DNA of 54,192 nucleotides from Bacillota bacterium (GCA_033549065.1 JAWSUE010000001.1:124944-179135); one strand, 5' to 3'. Positions 37,894 through 48,198 are shown, numbered from the stretch's first letter. Program-made: numbers and translations. Notes: a model not told the origin generated them from the letters alone.

Positions 37894-38460
37894 ATGGATA
37901 AAGAAAAGATTATTAAAGGTGTGGAAATGATCCTGGAAGCTGTTGGAGAAGACCTAAACCGTGAAGGTTTACGGGGCACACCTTTAAGGGTAGCAAATAT
38001 GTATTCTGAACTTTTCGGGGGTCTGCTCCAGGATCCCCGGAAACATTTGCAAACATGTTTTGTTGAAGACGGCCACGACGAAATCGTATTGGTCAAAGAT
38101 ATATCATTTTATTCAATGTGTGAACATCATCTTTTGCCTTTCTATGGGAAAGCTCATGTGGCTTACCTGCCGGCAGGGGGCAGGATAGTCGGACTGAGTA
38201 AACTTGTGAGAGTCATTGACACTCTGTCTCGCAGGCCGCAGTTACAGGAACGGCTGACCAGCAATGTAGCTGATATTATAACTGACGAATTAAAACCTAA
38301 AGGCGTTGTAGTAGTTGTTGAAGCTGAACATCTTTGTATGAGCATCCGAGGAGTCGGAAAACCGGGGTCCGTCACTGTAACCTCTGCTGTAAGAGGCCTG
38401 TTTAGAAGAAACCCAAGTTCAAGGATTGAAGTTTTCAGCTTAATTAAGGGAGATCGTTAG
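37894..38460 (+). CDS. folE: GTP cyclohydrolase I
   Basis: Makes 7,8-dihydroneopterin triphosphate from GTP, entry to folate synthesis. The 188 residues carry the zinc ligands C76 and H79 in [12 protein letters not shown] and C148 in [10 protein letters not shown], plus [15 protein letters not shown] and the substrate-binding [25 protein letters not shown]. It is the homodecameric type, usual length. It opens the folE-HD-folP-folB-folK run. Confidence 0.96.
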   Translation: MDKEKIIKGVEMILEAVGEDLNREGLRGTPLRVANMYSELFGGLLQDPRKHLQTCFVEDGHDEIVLVKDISFYSMCEHHLLPFYGKAHVAYLPAGGRIVGLSKLVRVIDTLSRRPQLQERLTSNVADIITDELKPKGVVVVVEAEHLCMSIRGVGKPGSVTVTSAVRGLFRRNPSSRIEVFSLIKGDR

Positions 38461-38481
38461 TCAGAATCAGGGGATGATCTT

Positions 38482-38976
38482 ATGGAAAGAGTTAATCATA
38501 TTTTATCTAATCCCTGTTACCATCAGTACCTTCAAAAAATTGCTGATGCAGAAAGCGGAAGGTACTATTGCAAACACCCACTTGAACACTTGTTAACGGT
38601 TGCCAGGTTGACTTACCTATTACTGATAGAAAAGGGCAACCCTTTTATTTCCCGGGAAATAGCATATGCTGCGGGCTTACTGCATGATATTGGTCGGTGG
38701 CAGGAATATGAAAACGGCACTGATCATGCTGAATATAGCGCCGAATTGGCTGGTCAGATTTTAGTACAGGCAGGTTTTACTACATCTGAGTCAAATATAA
38801 TAAAACATGCAATTGCCCGGCACCGTAGTAATTATTATACCTCTCCGGAAAACTCACTGCTGGGTAAATTACTTAATAAAGCAGATAAACTGTCACGCCT
38901 CTGCTTTAATTGTTCGACCAAAATTGGATGTAACAAAATAGATGTTCAACCACATAAAGAGGAGCTGTTATATTGA
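38482..38976 (+). CDS. HD-domain phosphohydrolase in the folate operon
   Basis: A 164-residue HD-superfamily protein: His in HPLEHLLTV (about residues 33-41), the HD pair in AAGLLHDIGRW (about 68-78), further His residues in GTDHAEYSA and HAIARHRS, and the distal Asp in LLNKADKLSRLC. The metal site therefore looks complete. It lies 21 bp after folE and its last four bases overlap folP, strongly implying a folate role. Folate synthesis needs removal of the triphosphate from dihydroneopterin triphosphate, and no Nudix (FolQ) gene is present here, so this protein is a candidate; that is an inference. General nucleotide or second-messenger phosphohydrolase activity is the alternative. Confidence 0.82.
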   Translation: MERVNHILSNPCYHQYLQKIADAESGRYYCKHPLEHLLTVARLTYLLLIEKGNPFISREIAYAAGLLHDIGRWQEYENGTDHAEYSAELAGQILVQAGFTTSESNIIKHAIARHRSNYYTSPENSLLGKLLNKADKLSRLCFNCSTKIGCNKIDVQPHKEELLY

Positions 38977-40160
38977 CCCGGAGTCAAAATCCAATTAAGA
39001 TTGTCAGTTTAGATCCCCACAGATATTTGTCGGCGAACAAATTAAACTATTCAAACTCCAACATCATAGGAAATATCATCGAACGCACAAACTTCGTTCT
39101 GATAAAAATTCAGGGCATTCCCCCAAGCCATTATACTAACTTTGAGAAAAAAGCAGCTCAACATAATATAGAGTTACTCCTTGGATCAGGCCATACATCT
39201 CCTGAACAAGAAATTGTTATGATCGGCACTAAAGGAGCCCTTTGTAATCTGAGCTCGTCGATTAAACTCCAGGGTGGTTTTTATAAAATAGTCGGAAATA
39301 ATATTGATAAAATTTTAAAAATGCTAAAGAACAAAAAAGCGGAACAGATAAAACTGGGGAAACAACTATTACCTATTGGAAAACGAACCCTGGTCATGGG
39401 CATTTTAAACGTCACTCCGGATTCTTTTTCCGATGGCGGACAATTCAGCGCTATAGATGAAGCAATAAAACAGGCCTACAAGATGGCCCTGGAGGGTGCG
39501 GATCTGATCGATATCGGTGGCGAATCAACGCGTCCGGGGTCAGAACAGGTTAGTGCCGAAGAAGAACTTAGAAGAATCATGCCTGTTATAATCGCTTTAA
39601 AAAGGGATAAGGATTTTATACTCCCTATTTCAGTTGACACTTACAAAGCTGCCGTAGCTGAAAAGGCATTGTCTGCCGGCGTCGATATGATTAATGACGT
39701 TTGGGGACTAAAAGCAGATAGTGAACTCGGCAAGGTAACTGCGCATTATGATGTTCCAATTTGTCTCATGCACAACCGTAATGATACAAATTACAACGAT
39801 TTGATTTTTGACATACTGACAGAACTTACTGACTCGATTGAAATAGCTTTGGAGGCAGGCGTTAGAGATGAAAATATTATTATTGATCCGGGCATCGGGT
39901 TTGGTAAAGATCTGCAGCAAAATCTTGAAGTGATGCACAATTTGGGTGATTTCTGCAAGCTTGGTTATCCATTATTACTCGGGACATCCCGTAAGTCGAT
40001 GATCGGCAAAACTCTTAATCTTCCTGTTGATGATCGGCTTGAAGGGACAGCAGCAACAGTCGCTCTGGGGATTAGCGCCGGAGCAGATATCGTCAGAGTT
40101 CATGATGTAAAGCAAATGCGGAGAGTTGCAGTGATGGCAGATGCGATAATACGGAGGTGA
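38973..40160 (+). CDS. folP: Dihydropteroate synthase with N-terminal extension
   Basis: Condenses 6-hydroxymethyl-dihydropterin pyrophosphate with p-aminobenzoate; target of sulfonamides. The catalytic TIM barrel occupies about residues 130-395: VMGILNVTPDSFSDGG, DLIDIGGESTRPGS, ISVDTYKAAVAEKA, INDVWG, DPGIGFGKDLQQNLE, LLGTSRKSMIG and IVRVHDV. About 130 N-terminal residues precede it that ordinary FolP (about 270-280 residues) lacks. Related clostridial proteins have a similar extension, whose job is unknown. It overlaps the HD gene (TTG or similar start at 38973 inside the ribosome-binding region GAGGAG) and is followed by folB after eight bases. Confidence 0.95.
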   Translation: MTRSQNPIKIVSLDPHRYLSANKLNYSNSNIIGNIIERTNFVLIKIQGIPPSHYTNFEKKAAQHNIELLLGSGHTSPEQEIVMIGTKGALCNLSSSIKLQGGFYKIVGNNIDKILKMLKNKKAEQIKLGKQLLPIGKRTLVMGILNVTPDSFSDGGQFSAIDEAIKQAYKMALEGADLIDIGGESTRPGSEQVSAEEELRRIMPVIIALKRDKDFILPISVDTYKAAVAEKALSAGVDMINDVWGLKADSELGKVTAHYDVPICLMHNRNDTNYNDLIFDILTELTDSIEIALEAGVRDENIIIDPGIGFGKDLQQNLEVMHNLGDFCKLGYPLLLGTSRKSMIGKTLNLPVDDRLEGTAATVALGISAGADIVRVHDVKQMRRVAVMADAIIRR

Positions 40161-40167
40161 TCCAGAA

Positions 40168-40521
40168 TTGGACCGCATCGTTATTGAAGGTTTTGTATGT
40201 TATGCTTACCATGGCGTTCTGCCGGAAGAAACTTCCCTCGGCCAGGAATTTCAGGTAAGCATTGAATTAGGAACAGACCTATCAAAACATTCGAGCGATC
40301 GAATTGATCAGGTGCCTGATTATCGTAAAGCAGTGGTTATCATCGAAGAGGTAATGTACGGGGAAACATGCCAACTTCTTGAAACGCTAGCCTGCCGGAT
40401 AGCCGACAGGCTATTAAAGCTGGAAGGGATTTCAGAAGCAACTGTAGAGGTAAGAAAACCAAACCCACCAATTCCCGGAATTCAGGGTGGTATCGGGGTA
40501 ATTATTACCCGTAGGAAGTGA
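40168..40521 (+). CDS. folB: Dihydroneopterin aldolase
   Basis: Cleaves dihydroneopterin to 6-hydroxymethyl-dihydropterin and glycolaldehyde. The 117 residues show GFVCYAYHGVLPEETSLGQEF at the N-terminus with the substrate Tyr and Glu, YRKAVVIIEE in the centre, and the C-terminal VRKPNPPIPGIQGGIGV with the catalytic Lys. The start is TTG at 40168, directly after a perfect GGAGGTGATCC ribosome binding site. Its stop overlaps the folK leader. Length is standard. Confidence 0.95.
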   Translation: MDRIVIEGFVCYAYHGVLPEETSLGQEFQVSIELGTDLSKHSSDRIDQVPDYRKAVVIIEEVMYGETCQLLETLACRIADRLLKLEGISEATVEVRKPNPPIPGIQGGIGVIITRRK

Positions 40522-40526
40522 ATTTG

Positions 40527-41036
40527 ATGACAAAATATGCATATATAGGCCTCGGATCAAACTTGGGAGATCGTCTTAATAACATTAGGGGAGCTCTTGA
40601 TAAAATTTCAAAAAGATCTGATGTCTATATTAGCTCAGTTTCCTCAATTTATGAAACAATCCCGGTCGGCGGTCCAAAACAGGGACTTTTTTTAAATGGG
40701 TGCGCTATGCTGATTACAACTTTATCGCCTACAATTCTTCTGAAAGTACTTCTTCAGATAGAAGATAAGATGGGGCGCGTAAGAAAGGAAAGATGGGGGC
40801 CGCGTATCATAGATATAGATCTGCTGGTTTATGAAGGCATAGAAATGAATACACCGTTAGTTTCCCTGCCTCATCCCCGGATTGCAGAACGGGCTTTTGT
40901 TGTTATCCCCCTGAATGATATTGCACCGGAACTCAAAATCCCCGGACTTGAAAAAAGTGTAAGCTCTATAGCCAAAGGTTTTAATCAGGAGAAGGGGATC
41001 AAACTCTTAATACCAAAAGGCTGGTATACTATTTAA
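40527..41036 (+). CDS. folK: 2-amino-4-hydroxy-6-hydroxymethyldihydropteridine diphosphokinase
   Basis: Pyrophosphorylates 6-hydroxymethyl-dihydropterin, supplying FolP. The 169 residues contain YIGLGSNLGDR at the N-terminus, VSSIYETIPVGGPKQGLFLNG, and the ATP and Mg site GRVRKERWGPRIIDIDLLVYE, followed by LPHPRIAERAFVVIPL. I start at ATG 40527 because the GTG at 40518 overlaps the folB stop and lies within the ribosome-binding region. It is the last gene of the folate run. Confidence 0.96.
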   Translation: MTKYAYIGLGSNLGDRLNNIRGALDKISKRSDVYISSVSSIYETIPVGGPKQGLFLNGCAMLITTLSPTILLKVLLQIEDKMGRVRKERWGPRIIDIDLLVYEGIEMNTPLVSLPHPRIAERAFVVIPLNDIAPELKIPGLEKSVSSIAKGFNQEKGIKLLIPKGWYTI

Positions 41037-41081
41037 TATACTATTCAACGATCCTGACTTATCTTTATATTTAGGATTAAA

Positions 41082-41111
41082 TAGGAGGGACATCTCCTGA
41101 TGCCCCTCCTA
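41082..41111. terminator. Bidirectional hairpin between folK and fhs
   Basis: TAGGAGGG (41082-41089) pairs with CCCTCCTA (41104-41111), and the loop adds CATC/GATG pairs across one mismatch, giving a 12-bp stem capped by TCCT. The flanks are AT-rich but not a pure T-run. Its place between two converging genes suggests termination of both. Confidence 0.7.
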
Positions 41112-41154
41112 ATGTATTATAAATATGATTTACCAAATGATTACCGGAATTATT

Positions 41155-42918
41155 CTAAAAGAGACCCTGGACTTTTCCGGTATCAACATCAACATCAACC
41201 CTGCGATAAGCAGGATTTGCAGCAGTTCCCGGCATAAGTGAAATTGCACCGGCAACGGGAACTACAAATCCTGCTCCACCGTAGGTAAGGATGTCGCGGA
41301 CAAACAATTTCCATCCCTTGGGAACACCCTTAAGCAGGGGATTATCTGTCAAACTGAGATGGGTTTTCACCATACAGGTACCCATTTTCTGAATCTCTGG
41401 ATCTGCTTCCATACGCTTCGCTTTCTCCAGCGCTTCAGCAGAATACTCAACACCATCTGCTCCGTAAACCTCTTTCGCTATCAACTCAATACGCTGACGA
41501 AGAGGAGTTTCAAGTTCATAAAGGAATTTAAATTCATTTGGTTCATTGCAGGCATCAATTACTGCATCTGCAAATTCAAGAGCACCTTCGCCACCATACT
41601 GCCAGTGTTTGGAGACAGCTACTCTGGCTCCAGCTTCTTCGGCCAGGCGGCGGACAGCTTTTACTTCGTTATCTGTATCGGTGTAGAAATGGTTCAGGCA
41701 CACAACCGGGTTGATACCGGCTTTTTTAACAGTTTTGATATGGTGAATCAGGTTTTCACAACCTTTTTCTACCCATTCAACATTCTCCTGACTGTATGCA
41801 GGATCCAAAGGCTGCCCCGGCATCGGTATCGGAGCACCACCATGGCATTTAAGAGCACGAATGGTAGCTACAATCACAGCGCAGTAGGGAGTCAAACCAG
41901 ACATACGGCACTTAAGATTCCAGAATTTCTCAAAACCTATATCTGCTGCAAAACCTGATTCAGTAATTACATAATCACCGAGTTTTAATGCTACACGGTC
42001 GGCAATAATTGAAGATTGTCCAATCGCTATATTGGCAAATGGGCCGGCATGAACAAATACCGGCTGACCTTCGACAGTTTGCAATAGGTTCGGGTTGATT
42101 GCTTCAACCATCCAGGCAGTCATTGCACCGGCTACATCGAGATCACCTGTAGTAACCGGGTTCCCTTTTTTGTCATAAGCAACTACAATTTTTGCCATGC
42201 GTTCCCGCATATCCTTAAGGTCTTTTGCTACAGCTAAAATCGCCATAACTTCAGACGAAACAGCGATTGCAAAATTCGAATTCATCATGAAACCATCTTT
42301 TCTTCCACCCAGGCCGATAATGATATTGCGAAGAGCCTGTGCGCAGAAGTCAATAATCCACTTCATTTCAACATTCCGGGGATCAATGTTTAGCCTCTTT
42401 AGTCCGCTGCGTTCCAGAAAAGCATCGGTTGAATTAAATTCGTGCTGGATACGTGAAGTTAAGGCAACCATGGCCAGGTTATGCGCATTCATGATTGCAT
42501 TAATATCTCCGGTTAGTCCGAGAGAAAAAGGAGTTAGAGGAATACACTGGGATAATCCGCCACCTGCCGCAGAACCCTTAACATTCATTGTCGGTCCGCC
42601 GGATGGTTGGCGAATAGTAGCTATAACATTTTTACCCCGCTTACCCATTCCCTGGGTTAAACCCATTGTAGAGGTTGATTTTCCTTCACCAAGGGGAGTA
42701 GGAGTGATGGCTGTAACATCTATATATTTGCCATCTGGTTTGTCTTTTAATCTTTCCAATACTTTCTTATAATCTACTTTGGCCACATAGTGACCATGAG
42801 GAAGGAGTTCTTCTTTTTCAAGTTTTAACTCCTCTGCCAACTGGTATACCTGTTTCATGTGCGCCTCAGCAGCTTCAGCTATTTCCCAGTCAGCATGTTT
42901 GGTTGGATCTAGCGGCAT
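41155..42918 (-). CDS. fhs: Formate-tetrahydrofolate ligase
   Basis: Joins formate and tetrahydrofolate with ATP to give 10-formyl-tetrahydrofolate. It is used in the methyl branch of the Wood-Ljungdahl pathway or in purine and formyl-Met synthesis. The 587 residues show the P-loop [15 protein letters not shown] (about 73-87), [38 protein letters not shown] and a C-terminal [15 protein letters not shown] and [20 protein letters not shown]. It is about 30 residues longer than the common 555-560-residue enzymes, mostly at the N-terminus. It is a single gene facing the folate operon, whose product makes its cofactor. Confidence 0.96.
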   Translation of the reverse strand: MPLDPTKHADWEIAEAAEAHMKQVYQLAEELKLEKEELLPHGHYVAKVDYKKVLERLKDKPDGKYIDVTAITPTPLGEGKSTSTMGLTQGMGKRGKNVIATIRQPSGGPTMNVKGSAAGGGLSQCIPLTPFSLGLTGDINAIMNAHNLAMVALTSRIQHEFNSTDAFLERSGLKRLNIDPRNVEMKWIIDFCAQALRNIIIGLGGRKDGFMMNSNFAIAVSSEVMAILAVAKDLKDMRERMAKIVVAYDKKGNPVTTGDLDVAGAMTAWMVEAINPNLLQTVEGQPVFVHAGPFANIAIGQSSIIADRVALKLGDYVITESGFAADIGFEKFWNLKCRMSGLTPYCAVIVATIRALKCHGGAPIPMPGQPLDPAYSQENVEWVEKGCENLIHHIKTVKKAGINPVVCLNHFYTDTDNEVKAVRRLAEEAGARVAVSKHWQYGGEGALEFADAVIDACNEPNEFKFLYELETPLRQRIELIAKEVYGADGVEYSAEALEKAKRMEADPEIQKMGTCMVKTHLSLTDNPLLKGVPKGWKLFVRDILTYGGAGFVVPVAGAISLMPGTAANPAYRRVDVDVDTGKVQGLF

Positions 42919-43032
42919 TAATAAAACCTCCTTGATATTTTTAAATTTTACTTAAAGCAACTTTTTTTACGCAGACAAATGGATTATTTCAACAAAACGA
43001 TTTCGAATCCTGCTATCTTGTTAAATATTTCA

Positions 43033-43992
43033 CTATTCTTTACCTTTAGAAAGTTCTTCTACTGAAGGTATACCTCCAAGCGGATTGGCAAGAAAAACGG
43101 CCCTCTCAACAGCCTTAGTAACTGCTTCTGCCGCCATCAACCCAACCAGGTTAATATCTGCCCTGACATTGCCCTTGGAAATCGCGAATATTGTATCTCC
43201 ATCCCACATGGTATGAACAGGCCATATACAACGAGCCAACCCGTCATGGGCAAGTTCGCAGATTTTCAGTAAACCTGGTTTGTCAAATTCGGCGTTTGTT
43301 GCAACGACCCCGAGAGTCGTGTTTCCGGGATAAATCTCGTTAATATTTGACAAAAGGTAATCGGTAGTTTTGCTTATTTCACCCGATAAAATATTCCTAG
43401 GCCCGGCCAGGAGTTTGCCTCCGGCACCGTAAACATCACCGAATGCATTGACTACAACCAAAGCAGCAACAACAAGCTCTCCAGATTTTAGTGCCGTAGA
43501 ACCCTGGCCACCTTTTACTGATTGACCAATGCCTAAAATTTTCCCGATAGTTGAGCCAGTTCCTGCTCCTACAGATCCTTCAGGCACTCTTCCGGTTGAA
43601 GCCTTTAAACATGCCTCGAAGCCCATTTGCGCATCCGGCCTGATCTTTGAAGAACCGATACTTAAATCATACAAAACCGCTGCCGGCACAATGGGAACTC
43701 TAATTTCACCTACCGGAAATCCGCATCCCTTCTCTTCAAGGTATTTAACAACACCTGAAACAGCATCGAGACCAAAAGCACTACCACCGGTTAATACAAT
43801 AGCCTGAACTTCATCAACCAATTGACCGGGGCGCAGTAAATCAGTTTCCCTGGTACCCGGCGCAGAACCACGTACTTCAACAGCAGTTCTTGCTCCGTCT
43901 TCCGCTAAAATAACCGTTAAACCGGTAATTGCTTCAAGATCAGTGGCAACACCTACTTTTAGACCATTTATATCTGTGATGCCGGTGACCAT
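43033..43992 (-). CDS. P1-family (DmpA/NylC-like) self-processing peptidase
   Basis: N-terminal-nucleophile hydrolase related to L-aminopeptidase D-Ala-esterase DmpA and 6-aminohexanoate oligomer hydrolase. The 319 residues include VRGSAPGTRETDLLRPGQLV, LTGGSAFGLDAVSGVV and the processing site YPGNTTLGVVATNAEF. By family analogy the chain cuts itself between N224 and T225, exposing T225 as nucleophile. The natural substrate is not predictable. It is transcribed alone or at the end of the ftsH operon (72 bp after ftsH). No signal peptide is seen. Confidence 0.88.
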   Translation of the reverse strand: MVTGITDINGLKVGVATDLEAITGLTVILAEDGARTAVEVRGSAPGTRETDLLRPGQLVDEVQAIVLTGGSAFGLDAVSGVVKYLEEKGCGFPVGEIRVPIVPAAVLYDLSIGSSKIRPDAQMGFEACLKASTGRVPEGSVGAGTGSTIGKILGIGQSVKGGQGSTALKSGELVVAALVVVNAFGDVYGAGGKLLAGPRNILSGEISKTTDYLLSNINEIYPGNTTLGVVATNAEFDKPGLLKICELAHDGLARCIWPVHTMWDGDTIFAISKGNVRADINLVGLMAAEAVTKAVERAVFLANPLGGIPSVEELSKGKE

Positions 43993-44064
43993 ACAGGCTC
44001 ACTCCCCGAATGGTTGTATTATATATTTTAGAATGGAATAAGTTAAAGGAGCCCTCAGGCTCCT

Positions 44065-46077
44065 TTAACTCTCCTCTTTTGGTTTTTCTTTTTTCCCTGA
44101 ACGCTGCTGGATAGAAGCACGCCCGCTGGTCTTCTTTTTAACAACTTCTATTGTTTCTGTCTCGATTGCCAGTTTTTTGGCATCTGCCAGTGTTTCATCT
44201 TTCCTGCTGTTATCTTCACCTGTTTCCGAATCTACATCGGCAGTTATGGTCTCTGCGTCGGAAGGGACTTCTTCAGCCGCTTTTTCAGGTAAAGGCCTGC
44301 CTTCAACAAGCGCTTTGATTTCTACAGCATCCAAGGTTTCTTTTTCCAATAAAGCCTGGGCGATAAGCTCGAGTTTATCCCTTTCCTGTTCAAGAATATC
44401 CTGAGCTTTTTGATAACAGTTATCAATGGTTTTACGGATTTCCTGATCGATAGCCTTCGCTATCTCTTCACTGTAATCTCTGTCCCTGGCAAGATCTCTT
44501 CCCAGAAAAACCTGATCATGTTTTTTACCCAGTGTTATTGGGCCCAGTGTATCACTCATGCCATACTCCATGATCATCTGGCGGACAATGGAGGTTGCTC
44601 TTTCAAGATCATTTTGAGCTCCCGTGCTGATATCATTTAAGACAAGTTTTTCTGCCACTCTTCCACCAAGCAAAGTACTGACCCGATCAAGTAATTCCGA
44701 ACGGGTCATGTAGTACCGATCTTCTTCCGGAAACATCAGTGTATAGCCTCCAGCACGGCCTCTTGGAATTATCGATACTTTATGAACCGGATCAGTATGC
44801 GGCAAAAGATAGCCAACTAAAGCATGTCCTGCTTCATGGTAAGCAACAATCTTTTTTTCAAAAGCGCTGATAACCCGACTTTTTTTCTGAGTTCCGGCTA
44901 CAACTCTTTCTATAGCCTCTTCAAGCTCATGCATACCGATACTCTTTCTGGAAATGCGAGCCGTCAGAAGCGCCGCTTCATTAACAACGTTTTCCAGATC
45001 CGCTCCTGTAAATCCCGGAGTTCCCCTGGCCAGGATTTTTAAATCGACTTCTTCAGACAACCGTTTATTTCTGGTGTGAACCTTTAAAATCTCTTCTCTG
45101 CCGTTGACATCAGGAAAACCAACTGTTATTTCACGGTCAAAACGTCCAGGTCTGAGCAATGCCGGGTCTAGTATATCCGGCCGGTTTGTGGCTGCAATTA
45201 TAATGATCCCTTCATTTACATCAAATCCATCCATTTCAACCAGGAGTTGATTAAGGGTTTGCTCTCTTTCATCATGACCACCGCCAAGTCCTGCGCCCCT
45301 GTGGCGCCCGACAGCGTCAATCTCGTCTATAAACACGATACAAGGTGAGTTCTTCTTTGCATTTTCAAACATGTCTCTAACCCGTGAAGCTCCCACTCCA
45401 ACAAACATTTCGACAAAATCAGAACCGCTGATGCTAAAGAAAGGGACACCCGCTTCCCCGGCAACAGCTCTTGCCAATAGAGTCTTTCCGGTTCCAGGAG
45501 GGCCTACTAACAGGATACCTTTAGGTATTCTCGCCCCGATTTCAATGTATTTCCGCGGATCCTTAAGGAAATCAACAACTTCGGACAATTCAGCCCTTTC
45601 CTCATCTGCGCCTGCAACATCTTTGAATGTAACTCTTTTTTTATCACTTTCCTGAAGGCGGGCTCTACTTTTCCCAAAATTCATCACCCTATTGCCTCCA
45701 CCCTGGGATTGCTGCATAAAAAAGAAAAAGATCCCGATAAGGAGAAGGAAAGGAATAAGATATGTCAGAGCACTCTGCCACCAGGCCGGACTGCGAGCGG
45801 GATTTGAATTGATCGAGACATTGTTTTCCAGTAAAACTTCTGTCAATTGATGATCAGACATGCGAAAAGTTGTAACCACAGTTCCGTCAACCAGAACGGC
45901 TTCAATTTCATCACCGTGGATTTCAACTTCTGCAACCTCTCCCTGTCCAACCTTTCTGATGAACAAATCATAGTCTATTTTTTCCGGCGGGCTGCCGGTA
46001 TTAAATGTCGCAAGCAGTATGACTACTATCAGCGCAATAACAAGATAGAATGTAATTTGTCTTAAAAATGGACTCAA
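44065..46077 (-). CDS. ftsH: ATP-dependent zinc metalloprotease FtsH
   Basis: Membrane-anchored AAA+ protease for quality control and regulated proteolysis. The 670 residues have membrane spans at about 6-25 and 105-122 with an outside domain between, the AAA domain with GPPGTGKT (192-199), the pore motif FVGVGA, FIDEID (249-254) and the second region of homology [20 protein letters not shown], then the zinc protease site HEAGH (414-418). The last 70 residues are an acidic and then Lys-rich disordered tail, longer than many homologues. It sits in the tilS-hpt-ftsH arrangement conserved in Firmicutes. Confidence 0.97.
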   Translation of the reverse strand: MSPFLRQITFYLVIALIVVILLATFNTGSPPEKIDYDLFIRKVGQGEVAEVEIHGDEIEAVLVDGTVVTTFRMSDHQLTEVLLENNVSINSNPARSPAWWQSALTYLIPFLLLIGIFFFFMQQSQGGGNRVMNFGKSRARLQESDKKRVTFKDVAGADEERAELSEVVDFLKDPRKYIEIGARIPKGILLVGPPGTGKTLLARAVAGEAGVPFFSISGSDFVEMFVGVGASRVRDMFENAKKNSPCIVFIDEIDAVGRHRGAGLGGGHDEREQTLNQLLVEMDGFDVNEGIIIIAATNRPDILDPALLRPGRFDREITVGFPDVNGREEILKVHTRNKRLSEEVDLKILARGTPGFTGADLENVVNEAALLTARISRKSIGMHELEEAIERVVAGTQKKSRVISAFEKKIVAYHEAGHALVGYLLPHTDPVHKVSIIPRGRAGGYTLMFPEEDRYYMTRSELLDRVSTLLGGRVAEKLVLNDISTGAQNDLERATSIVRQMIMEYGMSDTLGPITLGKKHDQVFLGRDLARDRDYSEEIAKAIDQEIRKTIDNCYQKAQDILEQERDKLELIAQALLEKETLDAVEIKALVEGRPLPEKAAEEVPSDAETITADVDSETGEDNSRKDETLADAKKLAIETETIEVVKKKTSGRASIQQRSGKKEKPKEES

Positions 46078-46163
46078 GAAACTACCCCCTTTCTATAAAA
46101 GCCCTGAAAGCCTAAATTAAATTTTAACATACCGGTCATGTCCACGCAATAAAGATGCACTAT

Positions 46164-46688
46164 CTACTCATCCAAAACACAAAGATCTGCAAGGTAACGG
46201 TAATTTTCATTGAAATCAAGACCGAAACCGATAACAAATCTATCAGGGATGGTAAAACCACAATAGTCCGGTACGAACTGTACTTTGCGGCGATCAGGTT
46301 TATCGAGCAGGGTAACTACTTTTAAAGATCGTGGTTTACGACTACTCAGGTTTTCATAAAGATAATTAAGCGTAAGCCCTGTGTCGACAATATCTTCAAC
46401 AATAAGCACATCTTTATCCTTGATGCTCTGTTCAAGATCCATTTGTATTCTAACAACTCCAGAGGAAGCTGTATCGGCTCCGTAACTTGAAACCGCCATA
46501 AAATCAATTTCCAGAGGAATTGATAGGTGACGGATTAAATCACTTAAAAATATAACCGCTCCTTTGAGCACACCAATCAAAAGAGGCTTTTTCCCTTCAT
46601 AATCTTTTGAGATTTGCTCAGCCATCTCCTTAATCCGTTCATCGATTTCTTTTGCAGATAACATTACTTCAGGCTTTTCTGCGCCCAT
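46164..46688 (-). CDS. hpt: Hypoxanthine-guanine phosphoribosyltransferase
   Basis: Salvages hypoxanthine and guanine to IMP and GMP. The 174 residues contain IGVLKGAVIFLSDLIRHL, the PRPP loop VLIVEDIVDTGLTL, and VPDYCGFTIPDRFVIGFGLDFNE. The PRPP-binding acidic pair is intact. It would use the hypoxanthine made by the adenine deaminase at the other end of the window. It lies between tilS and ftsH, the usual Firmicutes order. Confidence 0.96.
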   Translation of the reverse strand: MGAEKPEVMLSAKEIDERIKEMAEQISKDYEGKKPLLIGVLKGAVIFLSDLIRHLSIPLEIDFMAVSSYGADTASSGVVRIQMDLEQSIKDKDVLIVEDIVDTGLTLNYLYENLSSRKPRSLKVVTLLDKPDRRKVQFVPDYCGFTIPDRFVIGFGLDFNENYRYLADLCVLDE

Positions 46689-46744
46689 TTAATCAACCGC
46701 CTTTCGAAAACCATCTATTTTATTTATTTATTATGAATATGCTT

Positions 46745-48154
46745 CTAAGATTTTCTTAATCTGCATACCTTGTAATCAAGCTGCAGAATACGCCTTGTTT
46801 GATCGGTAACCCGGTATGGATGGGCAATTCTGATGCCAACAACCCATATTATCTCACAGTTGATGGCAAGGAGAGGGATAAAATCACGTTTATAATACGG
46901 GATTTTCTGATCAATTAGAAACTTTTTCAGTTTTTTGCTGCCTCCGGCACCCTGGGGATGAAATCTGGCACCGTTCCAACGATTAGTAATCATAATTTCA
47001 CCCGGTGGAAGAGTGTCATAATCCAGGTAAGCTCTGTTCTTAGGGGGAGGCCATTTCATGTTCCCTCTATCGATAATTCTGGTTTCTATAAGCGTATCAC
47101 CATTTATGACCGTTTTGCCCGGTACCTTCAAAGCTTTTCTCTCAATTTTTTTCATATACTCTTCATTAACCTGCCGGATAACCAGGTTCTTGTGGGCTAC
47201 TGAAACCAGAATACTGCCCGGTAAAGTCATCTGTTTTCCGGAATTTCCTTCTTTCGCAAAACCAGACAATAGCCTGATATGTTTCCGGGTTATTTGTCCT
47301 GAAGAACCTATTTTCTGTAGGCATAGTCTCAATACTCTCCCTCTTATAGAGGGTGCGAGATTAAATAAATCTTTAATCAACAGTATGCTTTCCCGGGGCC
47401 CTGCACAAACAATTTTTTTATATGCCTTTAAAGCCTGGGTGTTAAGATACCTTCGATCATCCCTGGCCAGTATAGCCAACCCGTAAAGGGCTTCCCGAAA
47501 CCTGGGATTATATTCTTTCTCCAACTGCGGTATCAGCTGCAGTCTCAGTTTATTGCGAGTATATTCCGTTTCTAAATTACTGCTGTCGGTTAAGGGAGTT
47601 AGCATATTAATTTGACAGTATACTTCTATCTCTCTCCTGGTTAAACAGAGCAGTGGTCTTACTACCAGGATATTACCTGTTCTACGTTTCGGCATTATTG
47701 CCGAGAGACCATCAATTCCTGTTCCTCGGATTATATTCATCAGCGTCGTCTCCGCAAGATCATCCATATGGTGTCCCAGCGCAACCAGATTTGCATTATA
47801 TTTATTCGCAGTTTCATAGAAAAAATCGTACCTGGCTTTTCGACCGGCAACCTCTTCCGAGACTCCCAATTCTTTTTTCAATTTCCTGATATCGACAGTT
47901 TTGACCTCACAGGGCATGGACCAACAGGCTGATATTCTTCTAACCTCGTCAGCTTCAGAATCAGCTTCGGGGCGCAGATAATGGTTGAGGTGGGCAACAA
48001 CAATTCTCAAGTCGAACCTATCCTTTAATTCATGCAGCATATGTAAAAGGCATAAAGAATCCGGTCCTCCTGAAACAGCAGCTACTATGGTATCACCTTT
48101 TTTAAGAAGACGGTATTGCCGGATGAAGTTATAAACTTTTTCCAACTGCATCAA
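46745..48154 (-). CDS. tilS: tRNA(Ile)-lysidine synthase
   Basis: Attaches lysine to C34 of the AUA-decoding tRNA(Ile), changing its codon reading; essential. The 469 residues have the PP-loop SGGPDS (28-33), LGHHMDDLAETTLMNIIRGTGIDGLSAI (tRNA and ATP region), RPLLCLTRREIEVYC and TDSSNLETEYTRNKLR, and the C-terminal TilS domains ending with GARFHPQGAGGSKKLKKFLID. It starts the tilS-hpt-ftsH set and lies just downstream of a terminator, so it should have its own promoter. Confidence 0.95.
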   Translation of the reverse strand: MMQLEKVYNFIRQYRLLKKGDTIVAAVSGGPDSLCLLHMLHELKDRFDLRIVVAHLNHYLRPEADSEADEVRRISACWSMPCEVKTVDIRKLKKELGVSEEVAGRKARYDFFYETANKYNANLVALGHHMDDLAETTLMNIIRGTGIDGLSAIMPKRRTGNILVVRPLLCLTRREIEVYCQINMLTPLTDSSNLETEYTRNKLRLQLIPQLEKEYNPRFREALYGLAILARDDRRYLNTQALKAYKKIVCAGPRESILLIKDLFNLAPSIRGRVLRLCLQKIGSSGQITRKHIRLLSGFAKEGNSGKQMTLPGSILVSVAHKNLVIRQVNEEYMKKIERKALKVPGKTVINGDTLIETRIIDRGNMKWPPPKNRAYLDYDTLPPGEIMITNRWNGARFHPQGAGGSKKLKKFLIDQKIPYYKRDFIPLLAINCEIIWVVGIRIAHPYRVTDQTRRILQLDYKVCRLRKS

Positions 48155-48198
48155 AAAAGATCACAACCAATCTTGAAGAGTTCGACTAGTGTTATAGA

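Noticed and set aside
41359-42772. Long plus-strand open frames (199 and 191 codons) opposite fhs
   Set aside because: They lie wholly antisense to a strongly conserved gene, have no ribosome binding sites and no recognisable protein features.
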